A stretch of DNA of 64,000 bases from Archaeoglobus sp. UBA230 (GCA_002507545.1 DAVR01000024.1:1-64000), one strand, 5' to 3'. Counted from the stretch's first letter, positions 42,851 through 51,052 are shown. Program-made: numbers and translations. The notes: a model not told the origin generated them from the sequence alone.

Positions 42851-43210
42851 TTACTTTTTGAGACCTTTGATTTTCTCAACAAGTCCTGCAAGCTCCTTTC
42901 TCATCTCACCTTCGTTGATTATCGCGGCAGAGGCACAGCTAACCTCTATCCCCACTGCTTTCCCAAGTTCGTTTTTGCTTTTTACGTAAATGTAAGGCAC
43001 GTTTTTCTCCTCGCAAAGAAGGGGAAGATGCGCCACAATTTCGGGTGGGTCAACATCTGTTGCAATATACACGAGCTTTGCAACACCCCTCTCCACCGCT
43101 TTTGTAGTCTCATTTGTACCTTTTTTCACCTTCCCAGTCTCTCTTACCTTCTCAAGGAGATTCAAAGCCTCATTCTGCATATCCTCGGGAACCTCGAACC
43201 TCACGTACAT
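42851..43210 (-). CDS. rpl7ae: Ribosomal protein L7Ae (K-turn binding)
   Basis: 119 aa L7Ae with [48 protein letters not shown]. The NETTK loop contacts the sheared G.A pairs of K-turns and K-loops. Besides the ribosome it is the core of C/D and H/ACA RNPs and RNase P, and so would bind the H/ACA-like RNA predicted at 28456-28511. A GGAGGTGATGAT site precedes the ATG. Confidence 0.97.
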   Translation of the reverse strand: MYVRFEVPEDMQNEALNLLEKVRETGKVKKGTNETTKAVERGVAKLVYIATDVDPPEIVAHLPLLCEEKNVPYIYVKSKNELGKAVGIEVSCASAAIINEGEMRKELAGLVEKIKGLKK

Positions 43211-43269
43211 ATCATCACCTCCTTCTTTACATCATCATTCATCGGCTCTTCAATAACACTGGGATGCGG

Positions 43270-43291
43270 TTTTAAACCTTTTGGTTTAAAA
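43270..43291. repeat. Inverted repeat containing bidirectional TATA-like cores
   Basis: TTTTAAACC, loop TTTT, GGTTTAAAA. The minus-strand copy lies about 60 nt before the rpl7ae ATG and can serve as its TATA box. The mirror copy points the other way, towards no near gene. Either a regulator site overlapping the promoter or a symmetric promoter. Confidence 0.5.
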
Positions 43292-43539
43292 AGACATCTT
43301 TCAGAAGCTGATGGGGGCAGACCGATAAGATTGCTTTTCTACGATATTACAGTGATGTGACATCTTCACGTAACAGCTTTATAGACTGTAAACTCGGATT
43401 ACTTAATTCAACTTACTCCCGGTGGCAATTCGGAAAACTACTTTTCAAAGCTCTAAACAGCTTTTAATGTGGACTAAGGGAGATTACAAACCCTTCAATT
43501 TTGAGCTTAGGGATTCCAAGTCATCAACCAAATTCCAAA

Positions 43540-43551
43540 AAATATATAATG
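43540..43551 (+). promoter_or_regulatory. TATA box of the aminotransferase-kinase operon
   Basis: AAATATATAATG is centred about 27 nt before ATG 43573, so the transcript is probably leaderless. It rules out the longer reading from 43501. Confidence 0.65.
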
Positions 43552-43572
43552 ATTTATTTTCCAATTTTTTAC

Positions 43573-44847
43573 ATGGGGTTTGTTGGAGGGAGGAGCAAAT
43601 CCGAAATCATTGACTCCTTCGCCAGATACGTTTCTCCAGCTAAAGCCAAATTTTTCTCAATGGTCGGTATAGACTTCGTTCCTGCGAGAAGGGAAGGGGT
43701 ATGGTACTGGGATTTGGATGGGAGAAGATTGATGGACTGTCACTGCAACGGAGGAGTTTTCAATCTCGGCCACAGGCATCCTGAAGTAGTGAGCACTCTG
43801 AGGGAGGCTGTTGAGGAGCTGGACATTGGAAACCACCACCTTATCAGCGAACAGCGTGCAAGACTTGCAGAAAAGCTGGCTGAAGTTATGCCGGGAGATA
43901 TAAGCAGAACGGTTTTCGGCGTTGGTGGCGGGGAAGCGATTGACTTTGCGATAAAGCTGGCAAGAGGGCATACTGGAAAAAAGAAGATTGTTTACGCCAG
44001 AGGCGGTTATCACGGTCATACAGGATTTGCTCTTGCTGCAGGGGATGAGAAATACAAGAGGCCCTTCGAACCGCTTGCTCCGGGATTTGTTGAAGTGCCA
44101 TTTGGCAACGCTGAAGCCCTCGAAAGGGCTGTAGATTCCGAAACTGCAGCCGTGCTTTTCGAAACCATCCCCGCTACGCTCGGCATGCCCCTACCACCGG
44201 ATGACTTCTATAAGCGTGTGAGGGAGATATGTGACGAAAAAGATTGCTTGATGATGGTGGACGAGGTGCAGACGGGACTTGGAAGAACTGGTAGGATGTG
44301 GGGGATAGAGCACTACAAGGTGGTTCCTGACGTTATAATCACAGCAAAGGGGTTGTCGGGAGGAATTTACCCAATCTCAGCAACGTGTTTTAAAGACGGA
44401 CTTGATGATTTCATGTCGGAGAATCCTTTCATACATGTGTCAACCTTCGGTGGGGCTGAGATAGGCTGTGCCGTTGCTTTAAAGGTGCTTGAGATTACCT
44501 CAAATGAATCCTTCATGAACAACGTCAGAAAAATGGCTTCCCTTTTGTCCAATGAACTGGAAAAGATGAAGGAAGAGTTCGACTTTTTGGAAGAAATAAG
44601 ACAGAAGGGGCTTTTCATCGGAATTAAGATGGTTGAGGAGGGTTTTGGACCGTTGCTGTCAATATCCTGCTACCACAACGGCATTCTTGCCGTTTATGCC
44701 AACAACGACACATCTGTGATGCAGTTCCTGCCCCCTCTTATCATCAGCCAAGAACATACAGACTACATCTCAGAGAACCTCAGAAATGCTTTGGAGATGA
44801 CCTCCCAGCGGAGAGACATGGTTGAGATGATAAGGGCAATGCTATGA
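43573..44847 (+). CDS. Class III PLP aminotransferase-family protein
   Basis: 424 aa, fold type I PLP enzyme. GGGEAIDFAIKLARGHTGKKKIVYARGGYHGHTGFALAAG is the cofactor phosphate region, DEVQTGLGRTGRMW holds the ring-binding Asp, and the PLP lysine is in ITAKGLSGGIYP. The FGGAEIGCAVALKVLEI segment replaces the usual TFGGNP. The family includes acetylornithine and GABA aminotransferases, glutamate-semialdehyde aminomutase and amino-alcohol phospho-lyases. It is coupled by a 4-bp overlap to a kinase-fold protein, so a phospho-lyase role is possible. Confidence 0.85.
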   Translation: MGFVGGRSKSEIIDSFARYVSPAKAKFFSMVGIDFVPARREGVWYWDLDGRRLMDCHCNGGVFNLGHRHPEVVSTLREAVEELDIGNHHLISEQRARLAEKLAEVMPGDISRTVFGVGGGEAIDFAIKLARGHTGKKKIVYARGGYHGHTGFALAAGDEKYKRPFEPLAPGFVEVPFGNAEALERAVDSETAAVLFETIPATLGMPLPPDDFYKRVREICDEKDCLMMVDEVQTGLGRTGRMWGIEHYKVVPDVIITAKGLSGGIYPISATCFKDGLDDFMSENPFIHVSTFGGAEIGCAVALKVLEITSNESFMNNVRKMASLLSNELEKMKEEFDFLEEIRQKGLFIGIKMVEEGFGPLLSISCYHNGILAVYANNDTSVMQFLPPLIISQEHTDYISENLRNALEMTSQRRDMVEMIRAML

Positions 44848-45749
44848 AGGTCGACGCAGAAATTCTGAAGGATTTTGAGGAGAGACTGAACCCAGCAAAA
44901 CCAGAAAACATAAAGATTCTTGGTTACGGAGAGATAAGCACAGTCTTTGAAATTCCAGAATATCCCGGCATCGCCTTCAAGAGGATTCCGATGTTTAGAT
45001 CGGTCAAGCAGGTTAAAAAATACATTGACACCTATTTTGAATACGTAGAATTGCTCAGAATGGCAGGATTAAAAATTCCCGAAAGTGATGCCATTTATGT
45101 CACAACCAGCGATGGAAGAATCGTTCTTTTTCTTATGCAGGAGAAATTAGAGGGTATTGGTAACAAAATCCTACAAAATGCAACTTTGAAGGATGCTTTA
45201 GACGTCTTCGAGAGTGTTCTGAAGGAGATGAAGAAAGTCTGGGATTTCAATGATGCCAGAAGGGAAGAAGGATTACAAATAGGACTCGACGGTCAGATTT
45301 CGAACTGGGCGATTTGTGGTGAAGATATCTACTACTTCGACACGAGCACACCGATGATTCGCAAAAATGGTGTTGACAAACTCGATACTGACATATTTTT
45401 AAGGGCATGTCCTCCGGGGGCAAGAATTCTCCTAAAAAAATTCTTCCTCCAGGAAATACTCGACAGATATTACGATTTCAGGTCAGTTGTGCTGGACATG
45501 ATAGCCAACCTTTTCAAGGAGGGGAGAAGCGATTTAATTCCTCCCACCATCAACCTTGCCAACGAGTTTTTCGAGCAGCATGGATATGCCTTTGAACCCA
45601 TCCAGAGGAAGGAGGTCGAGAAATACTACAGAGAAGACGCCTTTATCTGGAGCCTTTACCTCAATCTCAGGAAGATTCACCGCTTTGTCGTTACAAAAAT
45701 CCTCTTCGGGAGGTATGAATTCATTCTTCCGGGTAAGATAAGGAGATAG
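44844..45749 (+). CDS. Kinase-fold protein, partner of the aminotransferase
   Basis: 301 aa, probably the DUF6206-like group. Protein-kinase-like elements can be placed: glycine loop GYGEIST near 27-33, Lys46 in FKRI, a catalytic-loop equivalent LDGQISN with Asp149 and Asn154 at the canonical D-x4-N spacing, and a metal Asp166 in YYFDTSTP. The catalytic set is therefore intact and the fold resembles aminoglycoside/small-molecule kinases. The C-terminal third is helical. Its start overlaps the aminotransferase stop, so the two act together. The substrate is unknown. Confidence 0.75.
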   Translation: MKVDAEILKDFEERLNPAKPENIKILGYGEISTVFEIPEYPGIAFKRIPMFRSVKQVKKYIDTYFEYVELLRMAGLKIPESDAIYVTTSDGRIVLFLMQEKLEGIGNKILQNATLKDALDVFESVLKEMKKVWDFNDARREEGLQIGLDGQISNWAICGEDIYYFDTSTPMIRKNGVDKLDTDIFLRACPPGARILLKKFFLQEILDRYYDFRSVVLDMIANLFKEGRSDLIPPTINLANEFFEQHGYAFEPIQRKEVEKYYREDAFIWSLYLNLRKIHRFVVTKILFGRYEFILPGKIRR

Positions 45750-45910
45750 GCTTTAAAGGGACGTGGAGGTTACCGACACTTTCAGACGTTTGTTCATTTT
45801 TAGAATTCAAAAAAGCGGCAACAATCAGGACAAAAATAGAACCAGTCCAAAACACACAACCGCAAAAAGCCTTAAATATTCTTCAGGTATCACTCAAACG
45901 GGGATCAACA

Positions 45911-46204
45911 ATGGGCTGGAAGTCTCACGGTTTCAGGTTCAGATCAGGTAGAAAACTGAGAAAGAGAGTCAGAGAAAGAGGAATCAGAATCAGAAAGTTT
46001 CTACAGACCTTTGAGGTTGGGCAGAGGGTTCACATAGACATTGAACCAGCATCGCAGAAAGGAATGCCACACCCGAGGTTTCAGGGAAGAACTGGCCTTG
46101 TTGTGGGACAGAGGGGAAGGGCTTATCTCGTACAGATCAGAGATGGCGGCAAGATGAAGACTCTGATCGTCAGGCCGGAACATCTAAAACCGCAGAGTGG
46201 TTGA
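45911..46204 (+). CDS. rpl21e: 50S ribosomal protein L21e
   Basis: 97 aa basic protein. [42 protein letters not shown] and VRPEHLKP are L21e signatures. A TATA-like CTTAAATATT near 45871-45880 precedes it. It is followed by rpoF, an arrangement conserved in archaea. Confidence 0.95.
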   Translation: MGWKSHGFRFRSGRKLRKRVRERGIRIRKFLQTFEVGQRVHIDIEPASQKGMPHPRFQGRTGLVVGQRGRAYLVQIRDGGKMKTLIVRPEHLKPQSG

Positions 46205-46205
46205 A

Positions 46206-46556
46206 ATGTTCAAAGAGGTTAAGGATTTTGAATACATCACAATCTCTGAGGCCAAAGAGATAATGGAAGAGATCGCAAAGAAGAGGCAGGAAGAGGGAGA
46301 GCTTTTATTCGAGACGCGAAGGGCCCTTAAGCATCTCAGGCTTTTCGCCAAACTTCCTGCAGAGAAGGCAAAGGAGCTGGTCGAGGAACTTATAAAGCTA
46401 CCTCAGGTCGGGAGAAGGGAACTTGCAGTCAAACTCGCGGATATAATGCCCCGTGTTCCCGACGAAGTTAGAGTTATCTACGCGAAAGAGAGAGTAACTT
46501 TAACGAGCGAGCAGATTGAAGAGATTCTTGATGTTATAGACAAGTACCGTATTTAA
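46206..46556 (+). CDS. rpoF: RNA polymerase subunit F (Rpb4 homologue)
   Basis: 116 aa. YITISEAKEIMEEIAKKRQEEGELLFETRRALKHL and LPQVGRRELAVKLADIMPRVPDEVRVIYAKERVTLT match archaeal Rpo4/F. It forms the stalk with Rpo7. Start ATG 46206 lies one base after the rpl21e stop; an in-frame GTG at 46197 is less likely. Confidence 0.94.
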   Translation: MFKEVKDFEYITISEAKEIMEEIAKKRQEEGELLFETRRALKHLRLFAKLPAEKAKELVEELIKLPQVGRRELAVKLADIMPRVPDEVRVIYAKERVTLTSEQIEEILDVIDKYRI

Positions 46557-46604
46557 GAAAAACATAAATAGTTATCACGCTATTTTGAAAAAGGAGCTGA
46601 TGCT

Positions 46605-47192
46605 ATGGAAAAGCCGAGAGTAGAGAGGTCTGAAAGCAGAGATAAACTCGAGGATTACGCATACATAATTGACTTCATGCCCTATGGCCATCCTGACGAT
46701 AAAAGACCAATACACAAAAGAGAACCGCTTGCTCAGGTTGTTGGAGAGAAATACTTTACACTCCTTGAGGTCAGCATTAAGAAAGGCCAATCTCCGCTCG
46801 TGATGGATAGAGTATACATAGGAAAGGGAGAAAGGGATGTTGTAAGAAAGATAAAGCGCAGGTTAAGATACGAGGACTTGACTCCAGCTGCAAAAACCGA
46901 ACTACCCTACGTTCTTGAACACATAATAAAGAGTGACGAGAGAAGGTTTGTAGAGTTTTTCAACAAGGCGGATTCAATAACAACAAGAATGCACCAGCTT
47001 GAGCTTTTACCAGGTGTTGGAAAGAAGATGATGTGGGCGATAATCGAGGAAAGAAAGAAAAGACCGTTTGAAAGCTTCGAGGACATCGCAAAGAGGGTCA
47101 AGGGTATACAGCGCCCCGAAAAGCTCATTGTGAGCAGAATTATATACGAAATGCAGAACCCCCAGACCAAGTATAAATTGTTCACTGCTTGA
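46605..47192 (+). CDS. DUF655 family protein with helix-hairpin-helix
   Basis: 195 aa archaeal DUF655. The beta-rich first half (YAYIIDFMPYGHPDDKRP) is followed by a HhH segment LELLPGVGKKMMWAIIEERKKRPFESFEDIAKRV, suggesting binding to nucleic acid. The function is unknown. Its place after rpl21e and rpoF is conserved, so a role in transcription, translation or RNA processing is likely. Confidence 0.9.
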   Translation: MEKPRVERSESRDKLEDYAYIIDFMPYGHPDDKRPIHKREPLAQVVGEKYFTLLEVSIKKGQSPLVMDRVYIGKGERDVVRKIKRRLRYEDLTPAAKTELPYVLEHIIKSDERRFVEFFNKADSITTRMHQLELLPGVGKKMMWAIIEERKKRPFESFEDIAKRVKGIQRPEKLIVSRIIYEMQNPQTKYKLFTA

Positions 47193-47197
47193 AAAAA

Positions 47198-47209
47198 TTA
47201 ATATATTTT
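47198..47209 (+). promoter_or_regulatory. TATA box of the PRC-barrel gene
   Basis: TTAATATATTTT about 24 nt before ATG 47227, consistent with a leaderless transcript independent of the DUF655 gene. Confidence 0.6.
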
Positions 47210-47226
47210 TTCGTTCTGCTATTTTT

Positions 47227-47538
47227 ATGGGGATGATTGGAGAAATTACCACCTTCTTTGGAATGAGAGTGTTCACAGACGAAGGAAGATATGTTGGAAG
47301 AGTTGAGGATGTCATACTTGATCAGAATACAAGGTCAATAAGAGGACTTGCTATAACAGACTACAACAAGGGATTGATTGATTCGCACGCTAAGGGAGTT
47401 ATAATACCCTACAGGGTTGTTAAGGCTGTTGGTGACATAATCATCATAAAGGACCTTTTCAAGCGGAAATCGAGGATACCTGAATACGCCATGCACGAAC
47501 TCGAAGAGGAGTCTACTGGAGAAGAAGCAGAAATATAG
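47227..47538 (+). CDS. PRC-barrel domain protein
   Basis: 103 aa. The PRC barrel runs from about residue 3 to 80: GEITTFFGMRVFTDEGRYVGRVEDVILDQNTRSIRGLAI and GVIIPYRVVKAVGDIIII. Small archaeal PRC-barrel proteins include CdpA/CdpB-type division factors and uncharacterised adaptors. The acidic C-terminal tail overlaps the EamA gene convergently by 26 bp. Confidence 0.88.
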   Translation: MGMIGEITTFFGMRVFTDEGRYVGRVEDVILDQNTRSIRGLAITDYNKGLIDSHAKGVIIPYRVVKAVGDIIIIKDLFKRKSRIPEYAMHELEEESTGEEAEI

Positions 47539-48346
47539 AGATAACTATAATACAAATCCCGGCGGCAAGTCTGAAATCAATTTTCTCTTTTAAGAGTAGG
47601 CTCCCGAAAATAGCTGAAAATACCGGCGAGGTGGCAGATGGCTGAACAACGCTCCATGAACTTGACAACTTTATTGCTGTAAGGAAGACTGCCACACCCG
47701 AAAAGGACAGGAAGCCGCCAAACACACCTGCATAGATTATTGAGTCTTTTTTCACTATCTCGTCTCTTTTTGCCGTGAAAGATAGCAGGATCAGACACAA
47801 GAGCATTCTTGTAAATGCCACCACAGATACCGGAAGCCTATCAGTCAGAAAATCGAGGGTCAGAATGGCGAGAGACCACGAAAATGCTGCGAGCAAAGCG
47901 AAGAAAAGGCCCGAAGACCTGAAATCTCCACCTCCTCTGCCATAGATAATATACACAGCCAAAAAGACTAAAAGAGCTGATAGAAGGGTATTGGGCTGGA
48001 TTCTAGCACCGTAAATCACAGTCGAAAACAGGACAACATAAATCGGATACGTAGAAGCTGCTGGAAGAGCAACACTAACTGGTGCCCTTTTCAAAGCAGC
48101 AAAGTAACTCAAGTCCCCGATATAAAAGGAGAGGATTGCCGAGATTACCAATACTATTGCTGTATTGAAATCAATCACTGTTCTGGGCAAATCAATTAGT
48201 GCAAGAGGTAGAAAGAAGAGTGTGGCAAATAGGGTTCTGTGAAAATTTGCAGTGAAAACTGAAACTTCAGCCACACCTTTTCTATACGCTACCCCATTTA
48301 GTGCCCAGCATACAGCCGCGGTTAATGCCAAAAGTATCTCTATCAC
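47513..48346 (-). CDS. EamA/DMT family transporter
   Basis: 277 aa with ten hydrophobic helices in two EamA repeats: the first (CWALNGVAYRKGVAEVS to FLAVYIIYG) and the second (AAFSWSLAILTLDFL to LAAGICIIVISIFLLLLQ). Members export metabolites or amino acids. Substrate unknown. Confidence 0.88.
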   Translation of the reverse strand: MIEILLALTAAVCWALNGVAYRKGVAEVSVFTANFHRTLFATLFFLPLALIDLPRTVIDFNTAIVLVISAILSFYIGDLSYFAALKRAPVSVALPAASTYPIYVVLFSTVIYGARIQPNTLLSALLVFLAVYIIYGRGGGDFRSSGLFFALLAAFSWSLAILTLDFLTDRLPVSVVAFTRMLLCLILLSFTAKRDEIVKKDSIIYAGVFGGFLSFSGVAVFLTAIKLSSSWSVVQPSATSPVFSAIFGSLLLKEKIDFRLAAGICIIVISIFLLLLQ

Positions 48347-48491
48347 ACCGCCGTTAATGTTCAGACGTATTATATACGTGCTGTAAATTTCTATAACTGT
48401 TAATCATTGTTTATAGCAAAGAAACTTAAATTTTTTTATAATTCCATTTAAACCACTAAAATCCGCGTCTATAGTAAGTTTCAGACTTGTT

Positions 48492-48530
48492 GCATCTTTT
48501 AATGCAAAAATCACAAGATTTATATATGAA
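48492..48530 (+). promoter_or_regulatory. Palindromic operator and TATA box of the SCP2 gene
   Basis: TTGCAT, six bases, ATGCAA (48492-48509) is a perfect dyad. It lies 11 bp upstream of a TATA box TTTATATATG at 48521-48530. The position suits an activator or repressor of the SCP2 gene. The leader then carries AGAGGTGAT before ATG 48567. Confidence 0.5.
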
Positions 48531-48566
48531 AGACTGCCATCATGAGATGCACAAGAGGTGATGCAG

Positions 48567-48917
48567 ATGAGTGAGGCAAAAGATTTGATTCAGAAAATGT
48601 GTGAACTCCAGAACAGCAATGAAGAAATCCAGAAAGAAATGGCTGGATGGAGCGGAGTTGTACAGTACAAACTTGATGGTGAGGAGTTCTACGTTGAGTA
48701 CAAAGCAGATGGAACCTGTGAGTTTAAAGAGGGTGTCCACCCATCCCCAACTTTCGCAATAGTTGCCCCACCAGATTACTGGGCTTCAGTTATTAAGGGG
48801 CAGGAGGATGCTGTCAGCGGTTTCATGATGGGTAAATACAAGATCGAAGGAAACATAATGGAAGCTCAGAGGCTTGCTGGAATTGTCAAGAAGTTCCAAG
48901 GCAAGTTCGACCTCTAA
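48567..48917 (+). CDS. SCP2 sterol-binding-domain protein
   Basis: 116 aa small SCP2 protein: GVVQYKLDGEEFYVEYKADGTCEFKEGVHPSPTFAIVAPPDYWASVIKGQEDAVSGFMMGKYKIEGNIMEAQRLAGI shows the whole domain, with the hydrophobic lipid tunnel pattern. It probably carries fatty acyl chains or other lipids. GAGGTGAT is ideally placed for ATG 48567; upstream ATG/GTG codons overlap that site. A T-rich stretch after the stop (48917-48930) looks like a terminator. Confidence 0.9.
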   Translation: MSEAKDLIQKMCELQNSNEEIQKEMAGWSGVVQYKLDGEEFYVEYKADGTCEFKEGVHPSPTFAIVAPPDYWASVIKGQEDAVSGFMMGKYKIEGNIMEAQRLAGIVKKFQGKFDL

Positions 48918-48930
48918 TTTTTCTTTTTTT
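48917..48930 (+). terminator. T-rich archaeal terminator
   Basis: The SCP2 stop codon is followed by TTTTTCTTTTTTT, typical of intrinsic archaeal termination on a T-run. Confidence 0.5.
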
Positions 48931-48971
48931 AAAACCAAAGATTTTTAACCCCTGAATTTTCAACTTAGAGA

Positions 48972-49775
48972 GTGGCCAAGTGTGATATTTGTGGTAAAGA
49001 AATAACGCTCCCTTTCAGATGCAAGTACTGTGGGGGCACATTTTGTGATGAACACAGGTTGCCGGAAAGTCACGATTGTGATGGGCTTGATGAGTACTGG
49101 AATGTCCCTGTGAATGTCAAGAGAAGACTATCGTCAACTGCAAAAGGGAGTGGTTTCAAGATACCAAACTATGGAGCGAACAATACAGTGTTGATAATTT
49201 GCACCATTCTGTTCTTTATCTCCCTCATAGCACCACTCCAGATGGTGAACCTCTTTGCACTTCATCCTCGAATTGAAGTTCTTTCAACAAGACCCTGGCA
49301 GATTATTACGAGCATGTTTCTCCACGTTGAATTCTGGCATTTCTTTGTCAACATGTTCGTGCTACTTTTCTTTGGCACAGAACTCGAAAGAAGACTTGGA
49401 GACAGAAAGTATCTTGAGATATTCTTCGCTGCAGGTCTCGCAGGAAATTTTGGGTATATCGCCTATTCCTACGCTGTTGGAAGTTTTTCTCCTGCACTTG
49501 GAGCATCTGCTGCGATTTTTGGTGTCATGGGCTGTTTGGCGATGATTGCTCCTGAAATAAGGATAATAATATTCCCGATTCCGATACCCATTGGGATAAG
49601 AACCGCTCTTCTACTCTTTGCAGTCTATGATTTCTCTATGATGTTCGCCAGCTATACCGGAGTTTTTTACACAAACGTCGCCAACATCGCCCACCTTGCA
49701 GGACTTGCAGTTGGGTTATATTATGGAAACATGATTGGCAGGAGGGGTAGAGCTAAGCATGGGTTCTTTTACTAA
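48972..49775 (+). CDS. Rhomboid protease with N-terminal AN1-type zinc finger
   Basis: 267 aa starting at GTG. Residues 1-40 form an AN1-like zinc finger (Cys4, Cys7, Cys17, Cys20, Cys25, His28, His34, Cys36). From about 70 on there are six or so membrane helices with rhomboid elements: HVEFWHFFVNMFVLLFFG, the catalytic Ser179 in GASAAIFG (canonical GASG is GASA here) and His241 in AHLAG. It should cleave membrane proteins within the bilayer; the finger faces the cytosol and may recruit substrates. It overlaps the RaSEA gene by 17 bp. Confidence 0.9.
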   Translation: MAKCDICGKEITLPFRCKYCGGTFCDEHRLPESHDCDGLDEYWNVPVNVKRRLSSTAKGSGFKIPNYGANNTVLIICTILFFISLIAPLQMVNLFALHPRIEVLSTRPWQIITSMFLHVEFWHFFVNMFVLLFFGTELERRLGDRKYLEIFFAAGLAGNFGYIAYSYAVGSFSPALGASAAIFGVMGCLAMIAPEIRIIIFPIPIPIGIRTALLLFAVYDFSMMFASYTGVFYTNVANIAHLAGLAVGLYYGNMIGRRGRAKHGFFY

Positions 49776-50694
49776 ACCGATAGTCTGGAGGGAGAAGGAG
49801 AGGCTGGATGACAGAATAGCTGATTGTCTTACAATTATACTCCGCACGAGAGGGTGTAGATGGGATAGCTGCTACATGTGCGGATACACGAACGATGCCT
49901 ATCCCGCAACGAGAGATGAGCTTATCCAGCAGATTGATATGGCTCTGGAGGAAGGTGGTGCAGAGGTGGTCAAGATATTTACTTCTGGCAGCTTCTTTGA
50001 CGATGCAGAAGTCCCCATGGAAGTTCGCGCGTATCTGCGTGACAGGATCAGGGATATGGGAGCTAAAAAGCTGATAGTCGAGAGCAGACCAGAGTTTGTG
50101 GAGAAGGAGAGGCTGGATGATTTCAAAGGAGTAAACCTTGAAGTTGGGATAGGTCTCGAGACTGCGGATGACGAAATCAGGGAGCTTTGTATAAACAAAG
50201 GTTTTAGTTTTGAAGACTTTGTGAGGGCTACTGAAACTCTCAAAGAGATGGGATTCAGGGCTAAGTGCTACCTGCTTTTGAAACCCCCATTCCTTTCGGA
50301 GAGGGAGGCAATCGAGGATGCAGTCAAATCCATAAAGGCTGTGAAAAACTATGCCGATGTTGTCTCCCTCAACCTCACGAACGTTCAGAAGGGCACACTC
50401 GTCGAGAAACTGTGGAGAGCAAAGCTTTACCGACCTCCGTGGTTGTGGAGTGCAGTGGAGGTTCTTAAGAAGGCAAAGGATGTTGGAGTTGAGATACTCT
50501 GCGACCCGGTTGCTGCTGGGAAAAAGCGAGGTCCACACAACTGTGGGAAATGTGACGCTGATGTGTCCAAGGCTATAAGAGAATTTTCCCTTACCCAAGA
50601 TGCGAAAAAGCTTGAGGATATCAAGTGTGAGTGCATTTTAAAGTGGGGAAAGGTTCTGGAGCTTGAAAGTTATTCAAGGATTCCTCTGCTATAA
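49759..50694 (+). CDS. Archaeosine synthesis radical SAM protein RaSEA
   Basis: 311 aa radical SAM enzyme. The cluster motif is GCRWDSCYMCGY (C-x4-C-x2-C), and the family elements YPATRDELIQQIDMAL, TSGSFFDDAEVP, LEVGIGLETADDEIR and CDPVAAGKKRGPHNCGKC are present. RaSEA acts with ArcS to turn preQ0-lysine tRNA into archaeosine at position 15. The ATG at 49759 lies inside the end of the rhomboid gene. No arcS is in the window. Confidence 0.85.
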   Translation: MGSFTKPIVWREKERLDDRIADCLTIILRTRGCRWDSCYMCGYTNDAYPATRDELIQQIDMALEEGGAEVVKIFTSGSFFDDAEVPMEVRAYLRDRIRDMGAKKLIVESRPEFVEKERLDDFKGVNLEVGIGLETADDEIRELCINKGFSFEDFVRATETLKEMGFRAKCYLLLKPPFLSEREAIEDAVKSIKAVKNYADVVSLNLTNVQKGTLVEKLWRAKLYRPPWLWSAVEVLKKAKDVGVEILCDPVAAGKKRGPHNCGKCDADVSKAIREFSLTQDAKKLEDIKCECILKWGKVLELESYSRIPLL

Positions 50695-50701
50695 TTTAAT
50701 C

Positions 50702-50720
50702 CGTTAAAACCACTTTAACG
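50702..50720. repeat. Inverted repeat after the RaSEA gene
   Basis: CGTTAAA, loop ACCAC, TTTAACG: a perfect 7-bp stem just downstream of the RaSEA stop. It is not followed by a T-run. It may be a terminator-like hairpin or an operator for the small membrane protein gene 120 bp further on. Confidence 0.45.
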
Positions 50721-50765
50721 CAAGCACAACCTCAACCGATAAAGCATGAACAGATACCGAAAAAT

Positions 50766-50818
50766 TTTTATATCAAATCCCTAACGCTGGGTTAGTAACA
50801 AACCTACAGTAAGCTGTC
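50766..50818 (+). promoter_or_regulatory. Promoter and leader with two small hairpins
   Basis: TATA-like TTTTTATATC at 50766-50775 is followed by CTAAC-GCTGG-GTTAG (50782-50796) and ACAG-TAAG-CTGT (50807-50818), then GGAGGTG before the GTG start at 50843. The predicted transcript would begin near 50800, so the second hairpin lies in the leader next to the ribosome site. Confidence 0.4.
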
Positions 50819-50842
50819 CGAAAAAGGTAGGAGGTGGTCGAA

Positions 50843-51052
50843 GTGATATTCCTGTTGTTGTCGCTGATGGGTGTGGGGATGTTTCTTGGGATTCTCGTTT
50901 CGGGAGTGGTAGCCTTGTTGGGAGTGTTGCTCCTCGCAGCACCATTCTCGTTGCTTAGTGCTGGCGCGTTGATACTGAATGTGCTGAATTTCGTGATCCT
51001 GTTCATAGTTATGTTTGGTGGATCGGTATTGGGGATGCTTAGTTTTATCTGA
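50843..51052 (+). CDS. Small two-helix membrane protein
   Basis: 69 aa, almost entirely hydrophobic, with two or three helices separated by small residues (LSLMGVGMFLGILVSGVVALLG, then LLSAGALILNVLNFVILFIV). No family recognised. The start is GTG 50843, because TAGGAGGTGG lies 8 bases before it; the in-frame GTG at 50834 overlaps that site. Its own promoter and strong ribosome site suggest that it is truly expressed. Confidence 0.65.
   Translation: MIFLLLSLMGVGMFLGILVSGVVALLGVLLLAAPFSLLSAGALILNVLNFVILFIVMFGGSVLGMLSFI

Larger units (their letters stand above)
43211..43572. other. Divergent intergenic region between rpl7ae and the aminotransferase
   Basis: 362 bp without a recognisable gene. 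It contains a 9-bp perfect inverted repeat with TTTAAA elements at 43270-43291, which holds the likely rpl7ae TATA box, and a strong TATA box for the aminotransferase at 43540-43551. The middle 200 bp show no gene, no C/D-box pattern and no clear repeat. Confidence 0.6.

Noticed and set aside
43211-43250. Possible K-turn in the rpl7ae leader for L7Ae autoregulation
   Set aside because: The leader is rich in UGAUG elements and L7Ae autoregulation is known in archaea, but I could not draw paired stems around a C-x3-UGA...GA motif.
49753-50598. 281-codon open frame on the minus strand
   Set aside because: Lies wholly opposite the RaSEA gene and reads as low-similarity sequence.
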